A stretch of 64,000 nt of DNA from Oceanobacillus sp. Castelsardo (GCF_001659985.1 NZ_LYCS01000006.1:62001-126000), one strand, 5' to 3'; counted from the first letter of the stretch, positions 9,698 to 17,636 are shown. Notes: generated by a model from the letters alone, not told the origin. Translations and numbers: made by a program.

Positions 9698-10342
9698 ATG
9701 ATTCTTTTGCAATCCATCATTCGTTGGTCCGTTTATTTTATGGGCCTTGTGATTTTTAGTTGTGGTATTACCATGACCATTTATATGCAACATTTGGGAA
9801 TTCACCCATGGGATGTACTTAATGTTGCCATGTATGAAAAAATTGGGCTAACTATTGGATCATGGAATATTATTTTTTCTTTTTTACTAATTATCGTTTC
9901 CTGGATTTTGGATAAAAGTTATATTAAAATCGGTACGTTTCTTAATGCTATTTTAATTGGTGCATTTGTAGATTTTTATATGTGGCTAGATTTTCTTCCA
10001 AAGGCAACACATACTTGGCTAGATATCTTTATTATATTGCTTGGGATTATGGTGATGGGAATTGGTGGAGGAATCTATAATGCTGCTGGAGTAGGATCAG
10101 GACCGCGAGATGGTTTTATGTTATCCATTTCGGATAAAACAAAGCAACCGATAGGAAGAGTTCGTATTATTGTAGAAAGCTTAGTATTAGTGATTGGACT
10201 TATTCTAGGAGGGCCAGTATTTATCGTGACATTTCTATTTACCTTTATCCAAAGCCCTATCTTTCAATTCGTTTACTTAAAATTAAGTAAACGAATTGAG
10301 CAGTTTGAATGTAACCAAAAAAGAAAAAGGTCTGTTTCATAA
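9698..10342 (+). CDS. YczE-like integral membrane protein
   Basis: A 214-residue protein with five or six hydrophobic segments. The N-terminal part with the motif HPWDVLNVAMYEKIGLTIG and the later GGGIYNAAGVGSGPRDGFM resemble the YczE/YyaS/YitT-type membrane proteins of bacilli. In B. subtilis YczE affects surfactin synthesis indirectly, but the family has no agreed biochemical role. I prefer the ATG at 9698, which has AAAGGTAGG upstream; the in-frame ATG at 9659 has no ribosome binding site. A terminator hairpin follows. The family is moderately sure, the function unknown. Confidence 0.7.
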   Translation: MILLQSIIRWSVYFMGLVIFSCGITMTIYMQHLGIHPWDVLNVAMYEKIGLTIGSWNIIFSFLLIIVSWILDKSYIKIGTFLNAILIGAFVDFYMWLDFLPKATHTWLDIFIILLGIMVMGIGGGIYNAAGVGSGPRDGFMLSISDKTKQPIGRVRIIVESLVLVIGLILGGPVFIVTFLFTFIQSPIFQFVYLKLSKRIEQFECNQKRKRSVS

Positions 10343-10377
10343 CAACACTCTAGTTAAAGCTAGGATGTTGTTTTTTT
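10341..10377 (+). terminator. Intrinsic terminator after the YczE-like gene
   Basis: AACAACA...TCTAG pairs with CTAGG.TGTTGTT around a TTAAAG loop and is followed by seven T residues; it begins within the last codon region. Confidence 0.75.
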
Positions 10378-10464
10378 AAAAGAGATTTTGAAGAATTGTA
10401 TTATATAACGATGGAAAACAAAGAAAAAACGAGAAAAAGTCATTTGTTTGCGCTTTCCTACCAT

Positions 10465-10492
10465 TTGCATAAATCTGTCGATGTGTTATGAT
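10465..10492 (+). promoter_or_regulatory. Promoter of the SulP gene
   Basis: TTGCAT (10465-10470), a 16-base spacer and TATGAT (10487-10492) form a reasonable sigma-A promoter. The transcript would start near 10499, which argues against the in-frame ATG codons at 10448 and 10502 and for the downstream TTG start. Confidence 0.5.
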
Positions 10493-10561
10493 GCAGAAGT
10501 TATGGACGGAATCAAGCTTCGAGAAAAGCTTAAAAAATTAAAAGGAAAGAGGGAAAAATTT

Positions 10562-12022
10562 TTGAAAATAGAACAATTGAAGAATGATTGGTTTGGCAAT
10601 ATTAAGGGTGATGTACTTGCAGGTATGGTTGTTGCATTAGCATTAATTCCAGAAGCAATCGCCTTTGCCATTATTGCTGGTGTGGATCCAATGGTTGGGT
10701 TGTATGCATCATTTTGTATTGCGGTTGTGATTGCCATTGTTGGCGGACGACCGGGTATGATTTCTGCAGCAACTGGTGCTACGGCGATGCTAATGGTTAC
10801 TTTAGTAGCGGACCATGGATTACAATATTTACTTGCGGCTACAATCCTAGCAGGTATTATCCAAATAGTTTTTGGTTTATGTAAATTAGCGAATTTAATC
10901 AAATTCGTACCACGTTCGGTGATGGTCGGGTTTGTTAATGCGTTAGCAATTGTCATTTTTACTGCTCAACTTGTCCATTTTGTTGGAGAGTCATGGGTCA
11001 TGTATGCATTGGTAGGATTAACCCTTGCTATTATTTATCTTTTTCCTAAAATTACAACTGCTGTTCCATCCACACTTGTTGCGATTATTGTGGTAACAGC
11101 GCTTGCGATTTTTGGCAATATTGGAGTACGTACAGTAGGAGACTTAGGTTCGATTACACAGCAATTACCAATGTTTTTGCTTCCTAATATCCCACTAAAC
11201 TTTGAAACATTGATGATTATCTTTCCGTATTCTTTATCACTAGCGATTGTTGGTTTACTAGAAACATTGTTAACTTCGAATATAGTAGATGATATGACAG
11301 ATACAGAGAGTGATAAAAACAAAGAATCACGAGGACAAGGAATTGCGAATATTGTGTCAGGCTTCTTTGGTGGAATGGCTGGTTGCGCGATGATCGGTCA
11401 ATCGGTTATTAATGTAAAATCTGGTGGTCGTGGTAGATTATCTACCTTTGTTGCAGGTGTATTCTTAATGATACTCATTGTTGTTTTTGGTGATTTAGTT
11501 GTTCAAATACCAATGGCTGCGTTAGTCGGAGTTATGATTATGGTATCCATTAGTACCTTTGATTGGAAATCACTAACAACATTACACAAAATACCACTTA
11601 CGGATGCGATTGTAATGGTTGTTACCGTTGGAATTGTTTTAGCCACTAATGATTTATCGAAAGGTGTGTTAGCTGGTGTCCTGTTAAGTGCTATCTTCTT
11701 TGCAGCTAAGATTTCAAAAGTAAAAGTAACAGAAGAGTTGGATATTCGTGCACAGAGACGTATTTATCAAGTGGAAGGGCAGATTTTCTTCGCTTCCGTA
11801 AATGACTTCACGGAAAAGTTCCATTTTGAAGATACGGTTAAAACGGTTGAAATAGATTTAACAAATGCTCATTTATGGGACGACTCTGCAATTGGGGCGT
11901 TAGATAAGATTGAAATGAAGTTTGAACAAAATGGGATACATGTCGAGTACACGGGACTTAACACCGAAAGTAAGCAACTAATTAATAAGATTGGTGGACT
12001 TACAAAAGCATCCGGAAACTAA
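10562..12022 (+). CDS. SulP-family inorganic anion transporter with STAS domain
   Basis: The protein begins [18 protein letters not shown], followed by the SulP motif [21 protein letters not shown] and about ten further membrane helices; the last 100 residues form a cytoplasmic STAS domain ([18 protein letters not shown]). SulP proteins carry sulfate, bicarbonate or other anions; the substrate is not evident. I chose the TTG at 10562 (486 residues) because it has AAAGGAAAGAGGG upstream and lies downstream of the likely promoter. Longer forms starting at 10448 or 10502 lack a good ribosome binding site. A small AAGCTT-based hairpin lies in the leader. A strong terminator follows. Confidence 0.85.
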   Translation: MKIEQLKNDWFGNIKGDVLAGMVVALALIPEAIAFAIIAGVDPMVGLYASFCIAVVIAIVGGRPGMISAATGATAMLMVTLVADHGLQYLLAATILAGIIQIVFGLCKLANLIKFVPRSVMVGFVNALAIVIFTAQLVHFVGESWVMYALVGLTLAIIYLFPKITTAVPSTLVAIIVVTALAIFGNIGVRTVGDLGSITQQLPMFLLPNIPLNFETLMIIFPYSLSLAIVGLLETLLTSNIVDDMTDTESDKNKESRGQGIANIVSGFFGGMAGCAMIGQSVINVKSGGRGRLSTFVAGVFLMILIVVFGDLVVQIPMAALVGVMIMVSISTFDWKSLTTLHKIPLTDAIVMVVTVGIVLATNDLSKGVLAGVLLSAIFFAAKISKVKVTEELDIRAQRRIYQVEGQIFFASVNDFTEKFHFEDTVKTVEIDLTNAHLWDDSAIGALDKIEMKFEQNGIHVEYTGLNTESKQLINKIGGLTKASGN

Positions 12023-12027
12023 GATAT

Positions 12028-12072
12028 AAAAGCAGTTATTTTCAAATAATATTGGAAATAACTGCTTTTTTC
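12028..12072 (+). terminator. Intrinsic terminator after the SulP gene
   Basis: A perfect 14-bp stem (AAAAGCAGTTATTT / AAATAACTGCTTTT) with a 14-base loop ends in a T-tract. Confidence 0.8.
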
Positions 12073-12314
12073 TAAGCGGTGAGGGAAAGAATAAAATCTT
12101 TCCCGTCTGGGGCTCCGGTTACTCGCCCCACCGTAAAGATTTGCATAAGTGCAACTAAGTCATTCTCCTAAAAGCTTGGTGAATGACAAGTTTTCTAAGC
12201 AGTGAGGGAAAGAATAAAATCTTTCCCGTCTGGGGCTCCGGTTACTCGCCCCACCGTAAAGATTTGCATAAGTGCAACTAAGTCATTCTCCTAAAAAGCT
12301 TGGCGAATGACTAG
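12068..12314. repeat. 123-bp repeat in direct tandem (family A)
   Basis: Two nearly identical units (12068-12190 and 12191-12314) differ at only about four substitutions and one inserted A. Each unit contains a perfect 8-bp hairpin (GGGAAAGA / TCTTTCCC), a GC-rich GGGGC...GCCCC hairpin and a terminal GTCATTC/GAATGAC pairing around GCTTGGCG. The array fills the space between the SulP terminator and the UspA gene. A diverged copy lies at 34630-34705, and the last bases resemble the terminator hairpin after ypsA (18291-18314). No reading frame is convincing; this is a structured intergenic repeat of unknown origin. Confidence 0.85.
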
Positions 12315-12362
12315 TTTTCTAATAAAATTAGATTATTAAATTACTGGATAAGAGGTGTCTAT

Positions 12363-12779
12363 ATGTTCCAAAGAATATTACTGGCGACAGATGGATCACA
12401 GCATTCTATCAGAGCAACGAAACATGCTATTGAATTAGCCGAGAAATTTAAGGGGAGTTTAGATATTGTTTATGTAGTCGATGGTGAAACTGCAAAAGCA
12501 GATGTATTACATGCTGGATCGAAATTTGAAATAGAGAAGAATAGAAAGGAACGACTTAACCCAATTAAAAAGTTGATGGATAAATCAGGAGTAGATTATA
12601 ATACGCATATTCTACATGGAGAAGCAGGTCCGACTATAGTGGATTTTGCTAATAAAAATGAATTTGATTGTGTAGTAATTGGTAGTAGAGGATTAAACGA
12701 TCTGCAAACATTTATATTAGGGAGTGTTAGCCATAAAGTTGCGAAGCGTACAGATTGTCCAGTATTAATTGTGAAATAA
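12363..12779 (+). CDS. Universal stress protein UspA family
   Basis: A single-domain 138-residue protein of the nucleotide-binding UspA fold. It begins with RILLATDGSQHSIRA (the ATDGS motif contacts nucleotide) and ends with the ATP-type Walker-like pattern IGSRGLND...LGSVSHKVAKRTDCPVLIVK. Members with this G-2X-G-9X-G(S) pattern usually bind ATP. The ATG follows AAGAGGTG. It stands alone downstream of the family A tandem repeat, which occupies its presumed upstream control region. Confidence 0.9.
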   Translation: MFQRILLATDGSQHSIRATKHAIELAEKFKGSLDIVYVVDGETAKADVLHAGSKFEIEKNRKERLNPIKKLMDKSGVDYNTHILHGEAGPTIVDFANKNEFDCVVIGSRGLNDLQTFILGSVSHKVAKRTDCPVLIVK

Positions 12780-12850
12780 ATTAGAGTGCTCGATTGCAGC
12801 AATTTTTCTGGTGGGAAAATAAAAGCTAAAGGAAAATTCGCCGATAAATG

Positions 12851-12884
12851 AAAAGGGTCATGGGAGCTTTTCCTATGACCCTTA
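12851..12884. terminator. Bidirectional terminator between the uspA-like and yurR-like genes
   Basis: AAGGGTCATGGGA pairs with TCCTATGACCCTT (one G-T pair) around a short loop, with A/T runs on both sides. It lies between two convergent genes. Confidence 0.7.
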
Positions 12885-12897
12885 ACATAAAGAGGTT

Positions 12898-14013
12898 TTA
12901 GTCCATCAAAGCACCACTAACTGGATAATCAGAAATATCGATTTCAACCTTATTACCTAAAGCTAAATTTGCTAATTGCTTTCCTACAAAAGGGCCGGTA
13001 GTTAATCCTGATGAGCCGAGCCCGTTAGCTAACAATAATCCTTCAATACCAGGTAATTCACCAATGACAGGTAAAAATCCTGGCGTAAATGGGCGAAAAC
13101 CAACTCTTGACTCTAGAATAGTGCTTTTACTTAAGGTAGGAGCGAATTCCAGAACGTTAGATAAAATATCATGCAAACCTCCAACCGTTGTTTCAGAATC
13201 GAATCCTTGTTTATCTTCATGAGTACTTCCTAAGACGATATGGTCATCAAAAGATAATATATATTTATTCGTTGGTGGCATAACTACAGGCCAATTCGAA
13301 GTATCCATGTTAGGCATTTTTACGTGTAGGATTTGTCCTTTTTGCGGAACTACATCAAAATGGACACCTAAAGGCACCAGTAGTTCATTCATCCATGCTC
13401 CTGAAGTAGCGATAACTTTATTAGCTTCAAATACACTATTTTCAACGGAAGCTCCAATTACCTTTTCTTCATTTGCTATCAATTTGGCATCTCCAAAAAT
13501 CACTGAAGCACCATGTTTTCTTGCTCCTCGAATGAGTGAATCCCTTATAGCTTTCCCGTCTACCCTAGCCCCGCCAGCAATATGGACGGATTGAAAACCA
13601 TTAGCAAGTAATGGGAACAGTTCTTTCGTTTTCTTTTCATCAAGTAGGCTGATTTCACCGATTTCAGGGGCTGTTTCCCGACGCTTTAATGCCCTTTCTT
13701 TCATCCCCATAAGCTTTCTTTCATCTGTATGGATACTAATTGCTCCTACTTGAGAATAGCCAGTCTCTGTCTCTCCATCCTGTTCTAGTTCTTTTACTAG
13801 TTCAGGGTAAAGTTTTGCACCACCTTTTGCAAGGGTATACCATGCTTTGTTTCTTCGTTGAGATACCCAGGGACAAATCATTCCGGCAGCAGCGTTAGTC
13901 GCTTGTCCAACGTCTTTTCTATCTATTATCGTTACCTTTGCACCGTTTTTAGCTAAGTAATAAGCTGTGCTCGCTCCTAATATACCGGCACCAATTACAA
14001 TGTATTGATTCAT
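12898..14013 (-). CDS. FAD-dependent amino-acid-oxidase-type oxidoreductase (YurR/DadA-like)
   Basis: The 371-residue protein starts with a Rossmann FAD-binding motif (VIGAGILGASTAYYLAKNGA) and has the DAO-family substrate domain, ending with the conserved NGLGSSGLTTGPFVGKQLA near the C-terminus. Such enzymes oxidise glycine, sarcosine or D-amino acids and pass electrons to oxygen or a quinone. Length and sequence resemble B. subtilis YurR; ThiO and DadA are relatives. No thiamine or deaminase genes lie nearby, so no pathway can be inferred. It is a single gene, convergent with the UspA gene. Confidence 0.8.
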   Translation of the reverse strand: MNQYIVIGAGILGASTAYYLAKNGAKVTIIDRKDVGQATNAAAGMICPWVSQRRNKAWYTLAKGGAKLYPELVKELEQDGETETGYSQVGAISIHTDERKLMGMKERALKRRETAPEIGEISLLDEKKTKELFPLLANGFQSVHIAGGARVDGKAIRDSLIRGARKHGASVIFGDAKLIANEEKVIGASVENSVFEANKVIATSGAWMNELLVPLGVHFDVVPQKGQILHVKMPNMDTSNWPVVMPPTNKYILSFDDHIVLGSTHEDKQGFDSETTVGGLHDILSNVLEFAPTLSKSTILESRVGFRPFTPGFLPVIGELPGIEGLLLANGLGSSGLTTGPFVGKQLANLALGNKVEIDISDYPVSGALMD

Positions 14014-14040
14014 TCATAACATCTCGTTTCTTTTTGTTCT

Positions 14041-14160
14041 ACGCGGCGTTACTAAAACTCCTGCCTCTACAGGCGGGAGATAAGTGCCACCAAGCTTCGA
14101 AATAAGGACGACTAAGTTTTAGGTGGAGTTAAAACTCTACCTGAACCAAGTCTTCTTTAT
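14041..14160. repeat. Dispersed structured repeat, longest copy (family B)
   Basis: About 120 bp with three hairpins: CTCCTGCC/GGCGGGAG, a GGCGTTAC...TGCCACC region and AGGTGGAGTT/AACTCTACCT. It ends with AACCAAGTCTTCTTTAT. Shorter copies with internal deletions lie at 15291-15366, 28461-28503 and 33807-33885. It fills the gap between the YurR-like gene and ppaC. Confidence 0.8.
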
Positions 14161-14215
14161 TACTATAAAAATAAAAAATGGAAAAGTAAAATGGAACGGA
14201 CAGAATTTCCAAATA

Positions 14216-14244
14216 TTGAAGAACAAATAGCCTTGTGATAAAAT
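14216..14244 (+). promoter_or_regulatory. Promoter of ppaC
   Basis: TTGAAG (14216-14221), a 17-base spacer and TAAAAT (14239-14244) precede the ppaC start by about 60 bases. Confidence 0.55.
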
Positions 14245-14305
14245 TTGTAGAGGAATTGGAAAGCTATAAATTGTGACGAAGATTTACATAAAAGGAGAAA
14301 TTAAT

Positions 14306-15235
14306 ATGACAAAAACACTTATTTTTGGACATAAAAATCCAGATACTGATACTATTTGTTCCGCATTGTCTTATGCTGATTTAAAAGGGAAAATTGGTGA
14401 GGATGTAGAAGCAGTACGACTTGGACAAGTAAATAAAGAAACACAATTTGCTTTAGATTACTTTAAAGTAGATGCACCTGCATTAATAGAAAGAGTGGAA
14501 AATGGACAAGAAGTAATTTTAGTTGATCACAATGAATTCCAACAAAGTGCGGATAACATCGAAAATGCAAAAATCAAAGAAGTAATTGATCATCACCGTG
14601 TTTCAAATTTTGAAACAAAAGAGCCTTTGTATTTCCGCGGGGAACCAGTTGGTTGTACGGCAACGATTTTAAACAAAATGTACAAAGAAAATAATAAAGC
14701 AGTTTCAAAAGAAATCGCTGGTCTTTTATTATCGGCTATAATTTCAGATTCTTTATTATTGAAATCACCAACGTGCACACAACAAGATGTGGATACAGCA
14801 CATGAACTTGCAGAAATTGCTGGGGTTAACCTAGAACAGTACGGTCTTGAAATGCTTCAAGCAGGCGCTGATTTAAGTGACAAATCTGCTTTAGAACTCG
14901 TAACAATGGATGCGAAAGAATTTACGATGGGTAACGCAAAAGTGGAAGTAGCTCAGGTCAATGCGGTAGATACATCTAAAGTTTACGAAATTCAAGCAGA
15001 ATTAGAAACAGAAATTAATAAAATTATTAATGAAAAAGGATTAGATTTATTCCTATTCGTTGTAACGGATATTTTAGAAAATGATTCTGAGGTATTTGCG
15101 CTTGGAGAAGGTAAAGGAAAAGTGGAATCTGGCTATGGAGTAACGTTAGATAACAACAGTCGTGCACTTCTTAAAGGTGTTGTATCTCGTAAAAAACAAA
15201 TTGTTAACGTACTAACTGAAGAATATACGAAATAA
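14306..15235 (+). CDS. ppaC: Manganese-dependent inorganic pyrophosphatase (family II)
   Basis: Hydrolyses pyrophosphate to phosphate in the cytoplasm, driving biosynthetic reactions. It is a DHH-family enzyme: the motifs [13 protein letters not shown] (His/Asp metal ligands), VDHNE and DHHRVSNF are present, followed by [10 protein letters not shown] and a C-terminal DHHA2 domain. The ATG at 14306 follows AAAGGAGA and gives 309 residues, the size of B. subtilis PpaC; an in-frame GTG at 14273 has no site. Single gene with its own promoter and terminator. Confidence 0.95.
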   Translation: MTKTLIFGHKNPDTDTICSALSYADLKGKIGEDVEAVRLGQVNKETQFALDYFKVDAPALIERVENGQEVILVDHNEFQQSADNIENAKIKEVIDHHRVSNFETKEPLYFRGEPVGCTATILNKMYKENNKAVSKEIAGLLLSAIISDSLLLKSPTCTQQDVDTAHELAEIAGVNLEQYGLEMLQAGADLSDKSALELVTMDAKEFTMGNAKVEVAQVNAVDTSKVYEIQAELETEINKIINEKGLDLFLFVVTDILENDSEVFALGEGKGKVESGYGVTLDNNSRALLKGVVSRKKQIVNVLTEEYTK

Positions 15236-15240
15236 GTAAA

Positions 15241-15280
15241 CAGGCAAAAACCAACCAGCTGGATGGTTTTTGCCTGTATT
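15241..15280 (+). terminator. Intrinsic terminator after ppaC
   Basis: A perfect 13-bp stem (CAGGCAAAAACCA / TGGTTTTTGCCTG) follows 5 bases after the stop codon. Confidence 0.8.
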
Positions 15281-15290
15281 ATTTATTTTA

Positions 15291-15366
15291 GTAACGCCAA
15301 GCTTCAAAATAAGGGCGACTAGTTTCAGGTAGAGTTAAAACTCCACCTAAACCAAGTCTTCTTTAT
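15291..15366. repeat. Family B repeat, partial copy
   Basis: Matches the right half of the copy at 14041-14160 (GCCAAGCTTC...AAGGGCGACTA, the hairpin AGAGTTAAAACTC and ACCAAGTCTTCTTTAT). It overlaps the 3' end of the small minus-strand gene at 15347-15487. Confidence 0.75.
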
Positions 15367-15487
15367 AATTGGCTTTTCTGTTTCTCTCATTTGTTCGGAT
15401 ATCATCATTTTTTTTAGAAGGATTTTTTAATTGTTTAGTGAATGGATTTTCCTTTTTCGAATGTTTTGAACGGTAAACGCTAGACAA
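15347..15487 (-). CDS. Small basic hydrophilic protein, unrecognised
   Basis: A 46-residue Lys/Asn/Ser-rich frame starts with TTG, 8 bases after a very strong AATAAGGAGGGGG ribosome binding site, and is divergent to sspP. It contains SKHSKKENPF near the N-terminus and NERNRKANYKEDLV at the C-terminus. I do not recognise the family; size, composition and location beside sspP suggest a small spore protein. Its last codons come from a family B repeat, so the original C-terminus may have been replaced. The call rests on the ribosome binding site and composition only. Confidence 0.45.
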   Translation of the reverse strand: MSSVYRSKHSKKENPFTKQLKNPSKKNDDIRTNERNRKANYKEDLV

Positions 15488-15646
15488 TATTTCCCCCTCC
15501 TTATTGATTGTCCTCCATTCATGTTACGTTAGTTTATTATAGATTGACCGTGTATTAGTCTACTGTTTAAATAATTAGATATTTGTCCAGCCTGCATAAT
15601 TCATAAATTTTCTCAAACAATATAGTTGGTGAAAGGAGGAGTATGA

Positions 15647-15796
15647 ATGGTAAATCCAAAAGGACCAAAACAACAAGAACGCCCACGTTTACCCCAAAGT
15701 CCACAACAAGGGTATGGTGAACCATTAAGTGGTTCGAAAAAGACGAAAAATGCAAATCATTCAAGACAAAAACATAATCCTCACCATGACATGTAA
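15647..15796 (+). CDS. sspP: Small acid-soluble spore protein P
   Basis: This 49-residue protein ends [20 protein letters not shown] followed by NPHHDM, which closely matches the C-terminus of B. subtilis SspP (CotL). It would be a minor spore-core protein made in the forespore. The ATG at 15647 follows GAAAGGAGGAG; a nearer ATG at 15643 opens another frame that stops early. In B. subtilis sspO precedes sspP; no sspO is seen here. A strong hairpin follows. Confidence 0.88.
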   Translation: MVNPKGPKQQERPRLPQSPQQGYGEPLSGSKKTKNANHSRQKHNPHHDM

Positions 15797-15798
15797 GA

Positions 15799-15836
15799 AA
15801 AAAACTTCCATCTTCAAAACGATGGAAGTTTTTTGA
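15799..15836. terminator. Bidirectional terminator between sspP and yidC2
   Basis: A perfect 14-bp stem AAAAAACTTCCATC / GATGGAAGTTTTTT around an 8-base loop serves two convergent genes. Confidence 0.85.
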
Positions 15837-15837
15837 T

Positions 15838-16647
15838 TTATTTATTTTCTGAAGTATTCGTTGCAGATAAATAAATTTTTCTTGATATAGTGGTTTGGAT
15901 TATCATAAACAGCCCACCAACAGCCCAGTAGAGTGGTAGTGCAGCTGGTGCTGTTAACGAAATAACTCCAATCATAATCGGAGAAATAAGTCCCATTATA
16001 GCCATTTGTTGTTTAAGCTTTGGATCCATACCAATTTGAGAAACTTTAAATTGGAAGAAATATATAACGACTGCTAAAACGGTCAGTATAATGTCACTTT
16101 GTCCCAAATCAAACCAGAGAAAGGAATGGGTTGCAATTTCTGGTGTACGACGAATTGCGTAATAAAATGCAATTAGGATAGGAAATTGAATCACCATTGG
16201 TAAACAACCGCCGAGGGAAGCTAAAGGATTCATATTATGCTTTTGATAAAGCTCCATCATTTCCTGTTGCATTTTAGTTTTTGATTCCATATCTTTTTTA
16301 TCTTTGTATTTTTCTTGTAATGCATGAAGCTCAGGTTTGATTTTTTCCATTTTTTCTTTCATTTGCACGCTATTCTTTGTTTGTTTTAAAATAAACGGCA
16401 TTAATATTAAGCGAATAACCAATGTAATGATAATGATGGATAATCCGTAGTTGTCGTTAAATAATGCTGCTATACCTTTAATAAGTAATGAAAAAGGATA
16501 AACAAAGTTATGATCGAACCATCCCGTAGAATTGGCGTTAATCGGTTCGAATGATGCACTTTGACAACCTGAAAGTAACAAAAGGGTGAGAATCCCTAAA
16601 AGAATGCTATATTTTTTAAAGTTAGTGAATACAGATTTTGGCTCCAT
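15838..16647 (-). CDS. yidC2: Membrane protein insertase YidC2 (Oxa1/YidC/Alb3 family)
   Basis: Inserts proteins into the cytoplasmic membrane, alone or with the Sec translocon. The 269-residue product has a lipoprotein signal (hydrophobic stretch then LLLSGCQS), followed by the five-helix insertase core of class 2 YidC with the long cytoplasmic loop rich in charged residues (KEKMEKIKPELHALQEKYK). It lies directly behind and overlaps a MifM-like leader ORF, and its ribosome binding site can be masked by a hairpin. That arrangement is the one known for the inducible second insertase YqjG/YidC2 of B. subtilis, so this is probably the stress-induced paralogue rather than SpoIIIJ. Confidence 0.93.
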   Translation of the reverse strand: MEPKSVFTNFKKYSILLGILTLLLLSGCQSASFEPINANSTGWFDHNFVYPFSLLIKGIAALFNDNYGLSIIIITLVIRLILMPFILKQTKNSVQMKEKMEKIKPELHALQEKYKDKKDMESKTKMQQEMMELYQKHNMNPLASLGGCLPMVIQFPILIAFYYAIRRTPEIATHSFLWFDLGQSDIILTVLAVVIYFFQFKVSQIGMDPKLKQQMAIMGLISPIMIGVISLTAPAALPLYWAVGGLFMIIQTTISRKIYLSATNTSENK

Positions 16648-16961
16648 TTTTTTCCTCCTTGTCTTTTTGTTATTAAGGTGACAAAGAAGGAAGGAGCTTC
16701 GGAATCATCTATTGAATCGATTCTTTTTGTAATCGTACATATCCAATTTCTTAATTCTATAATACGAGGAATTATTTTTAGTTTTGGCAATAAACGAAAT
16801 TGAACATCGTGACACTTACGAATGTAGATTTGATTTTCAAAGCTACGATATTGTAAATCAAATTGAAGAAATCCCAAGTGAAGGTTGGCAATGACTAAAC
16901 TTAAGTATAGATAAAATGGTGATAAGTCATTTAGAAGTTCATTCAATAATTCAAGTAACAT
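16596..16961 (-). CDS. mifM: MifM-like translation-arrest leader peptide of yidC2
   Basis: A 121-codon frame with a textbook AAAAAAGGAGGTGA site 6 bases before its ATG lies just upstream of yidC2 and overlaps it by 52 bases out of frame. It has one N-terminal hydrophobic segment (about residues 15-34, LYLSLVIANLHLG) followed by a basic region and then RNWICTITKRIDSIDDSEAP. B. subtilis MifM, the sensor of insertase activity, likewise has a single transmembrane segment, an arrest region with a conserved Trp and basic residues, and an acidic cluster where the ribosome stalls; here D82, D85, D86 and E88 would be that cluster. Residues beyond about 92 are probably unimportant. The nascent chain would stall the ribosome unless it is inserted into the membrane. 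Confidence 0.82.
   Translation of the reverse strand: MLLELLNELLNDLSPFYLYLSLVIANLHLGFLQFDLQYRSFENQIYIRKCHDVQFRLLPKLKIIPRIIELRNWICTITKRIDSIDDSEAPSFFVTLITKRQGGKKWSQNLYSLTLKNIAFF
16654..16689 (-). promoter_or_regulatory. Hairpin sequestering the yidC2 ribosome binding site
   Basis: On the minus strand CTTCTTTGTC (16689-16680) pairs over 10 bp, with two G-U pairs, with GACAAGGAGG (16663-16654), the ribosome binding site of yidC2. The loop is 16 bases. A ribosome stalled near codons 86-89 of the leader (about 16706-16695) would cover the upstream arm and free the site, as in the B. subtilis MifM mechanism. Confidence 0.75.
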
Positions 16962-17020
16962 CTGTATTCACCTCCTTTTTTATTACCGTCTTTTATTATC
17001 GTAGTATTTAGTACGTTTCT

Positions 17021-17049
17021 ATCGTATGACAGGTTTCGTTTTTTTTCAA
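17021..17049 (-). promoter_or_regulatory. Promoter of mifM-yidC2
   Basis: On the minus strand TTGAAA (17049-17044), a 17-base spacer and TACGAT (17026-17021) form a sigma-A promoter about 60 bases before the leader ORF. Confidence 0.5.
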
Positions 17050-17127
17050 TGGTAATAGTAGTAAATTTAAAATGAGACAAATGCCATGATTAATTTAAAC
17101 TCTTATTAAAATTGGGTACTCGCTTAT

Positions 17128-17155
17128 ACACAACCAATACAAATAACATAGGTTA
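17128..17155 (+). promoter_or_regulatory. Probable sigma-K promoter of cotD
   Basis: CATAGGTTA at 17147-17155 fits the sigma-K -10 consensus CATANNNTA exactly, with an AC dinucleotide 17 bases upstream as the minimal -35. Coat genes such as cotD are expressed from sigma-K in the mother cell. Confidence 0.5.
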
Positions 17156-17187
17156 TTAGTGTATCAAAACAAGAAAGGGGAATGTAT

Positions 17188-17625
17188 ATGAGACGTCATC
17201 ATGGACCACATTGCGGATGTCCGACATGTGTATATCCAACTAAAGTAAATAACGTTCATACTTGTTCAGAAAGCGTGGTAAATCACGTTCATCCATCTCA
17301 CACTAATGTCATTAACCATCACACAGTTAAAAATGTTCACACTTATCCACACTCTACTTCTTATCAAAATGTAACGAATAGTGTTGATATTCAAGGACCA
17401 TCATATCAAGTTCCAGGCCCAGGTTTTGGCCCGGGAACAGGTGTAATGGGGGCATCTACAGGTCCGGGACCAGGAATGATGGGACCAGGATTTGGACCAG
17501 GAGCGATGGGCCCAGGACCAGGTGTAATGGGAGCTTCGACAGGCCCAGGTTTTGGCCCAGGAATGATGGGCCCAGGCTGCGGTCACCATAATATGAACCA
17601 TAAATGCGGCCCTTGCAATAGATAA
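17188..17625 (+). CDS. cotD: Spore coat protein CotD family
   Basis: A 145-residue His- and Cys-rich coat protein. The N-terminal half (CGCPTCVYPT, then a run with VVNHVHPSHTNVINHH and VHTYPHSTSYQNV) matches the CotD inner-coat family. The C-terminal half is an added Gly/Pro/Met-rich tail built from repeats of GPGxGMMGPGFGPG and GVMGASTGPG, which B. subtilis CotD (75 residues) lacks. The ATG at 17188 lies 7 bases after AAAGGGG; the ATG at 17182 is too close. It precedes ypsA, as in B. subtilis. Confidence 0.85.
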   Translation: MRRHHGPHCGCPTCVYPTKVNNVHTCSESVVNHVHPSHTNVINHHTVKNVHTYPHSTSYQNVTNSVDIQGPSYQVPGPGFGPGTGVMGASTGPGPGMMGPGFGPGAMGPGPGVMGASTGPGFGPGMMGPGCGHHNMNHKCGPCNR

Positions 17626-17636
17626 ATGTTATATTA

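Noticed and set aside
17401-17601. Minus-strand frame within the cotD tail
   Set aside because: It is the complement of the Gly/Pro repeats; cotD on the plus strand has the ribosome binding site, family match and synteny.
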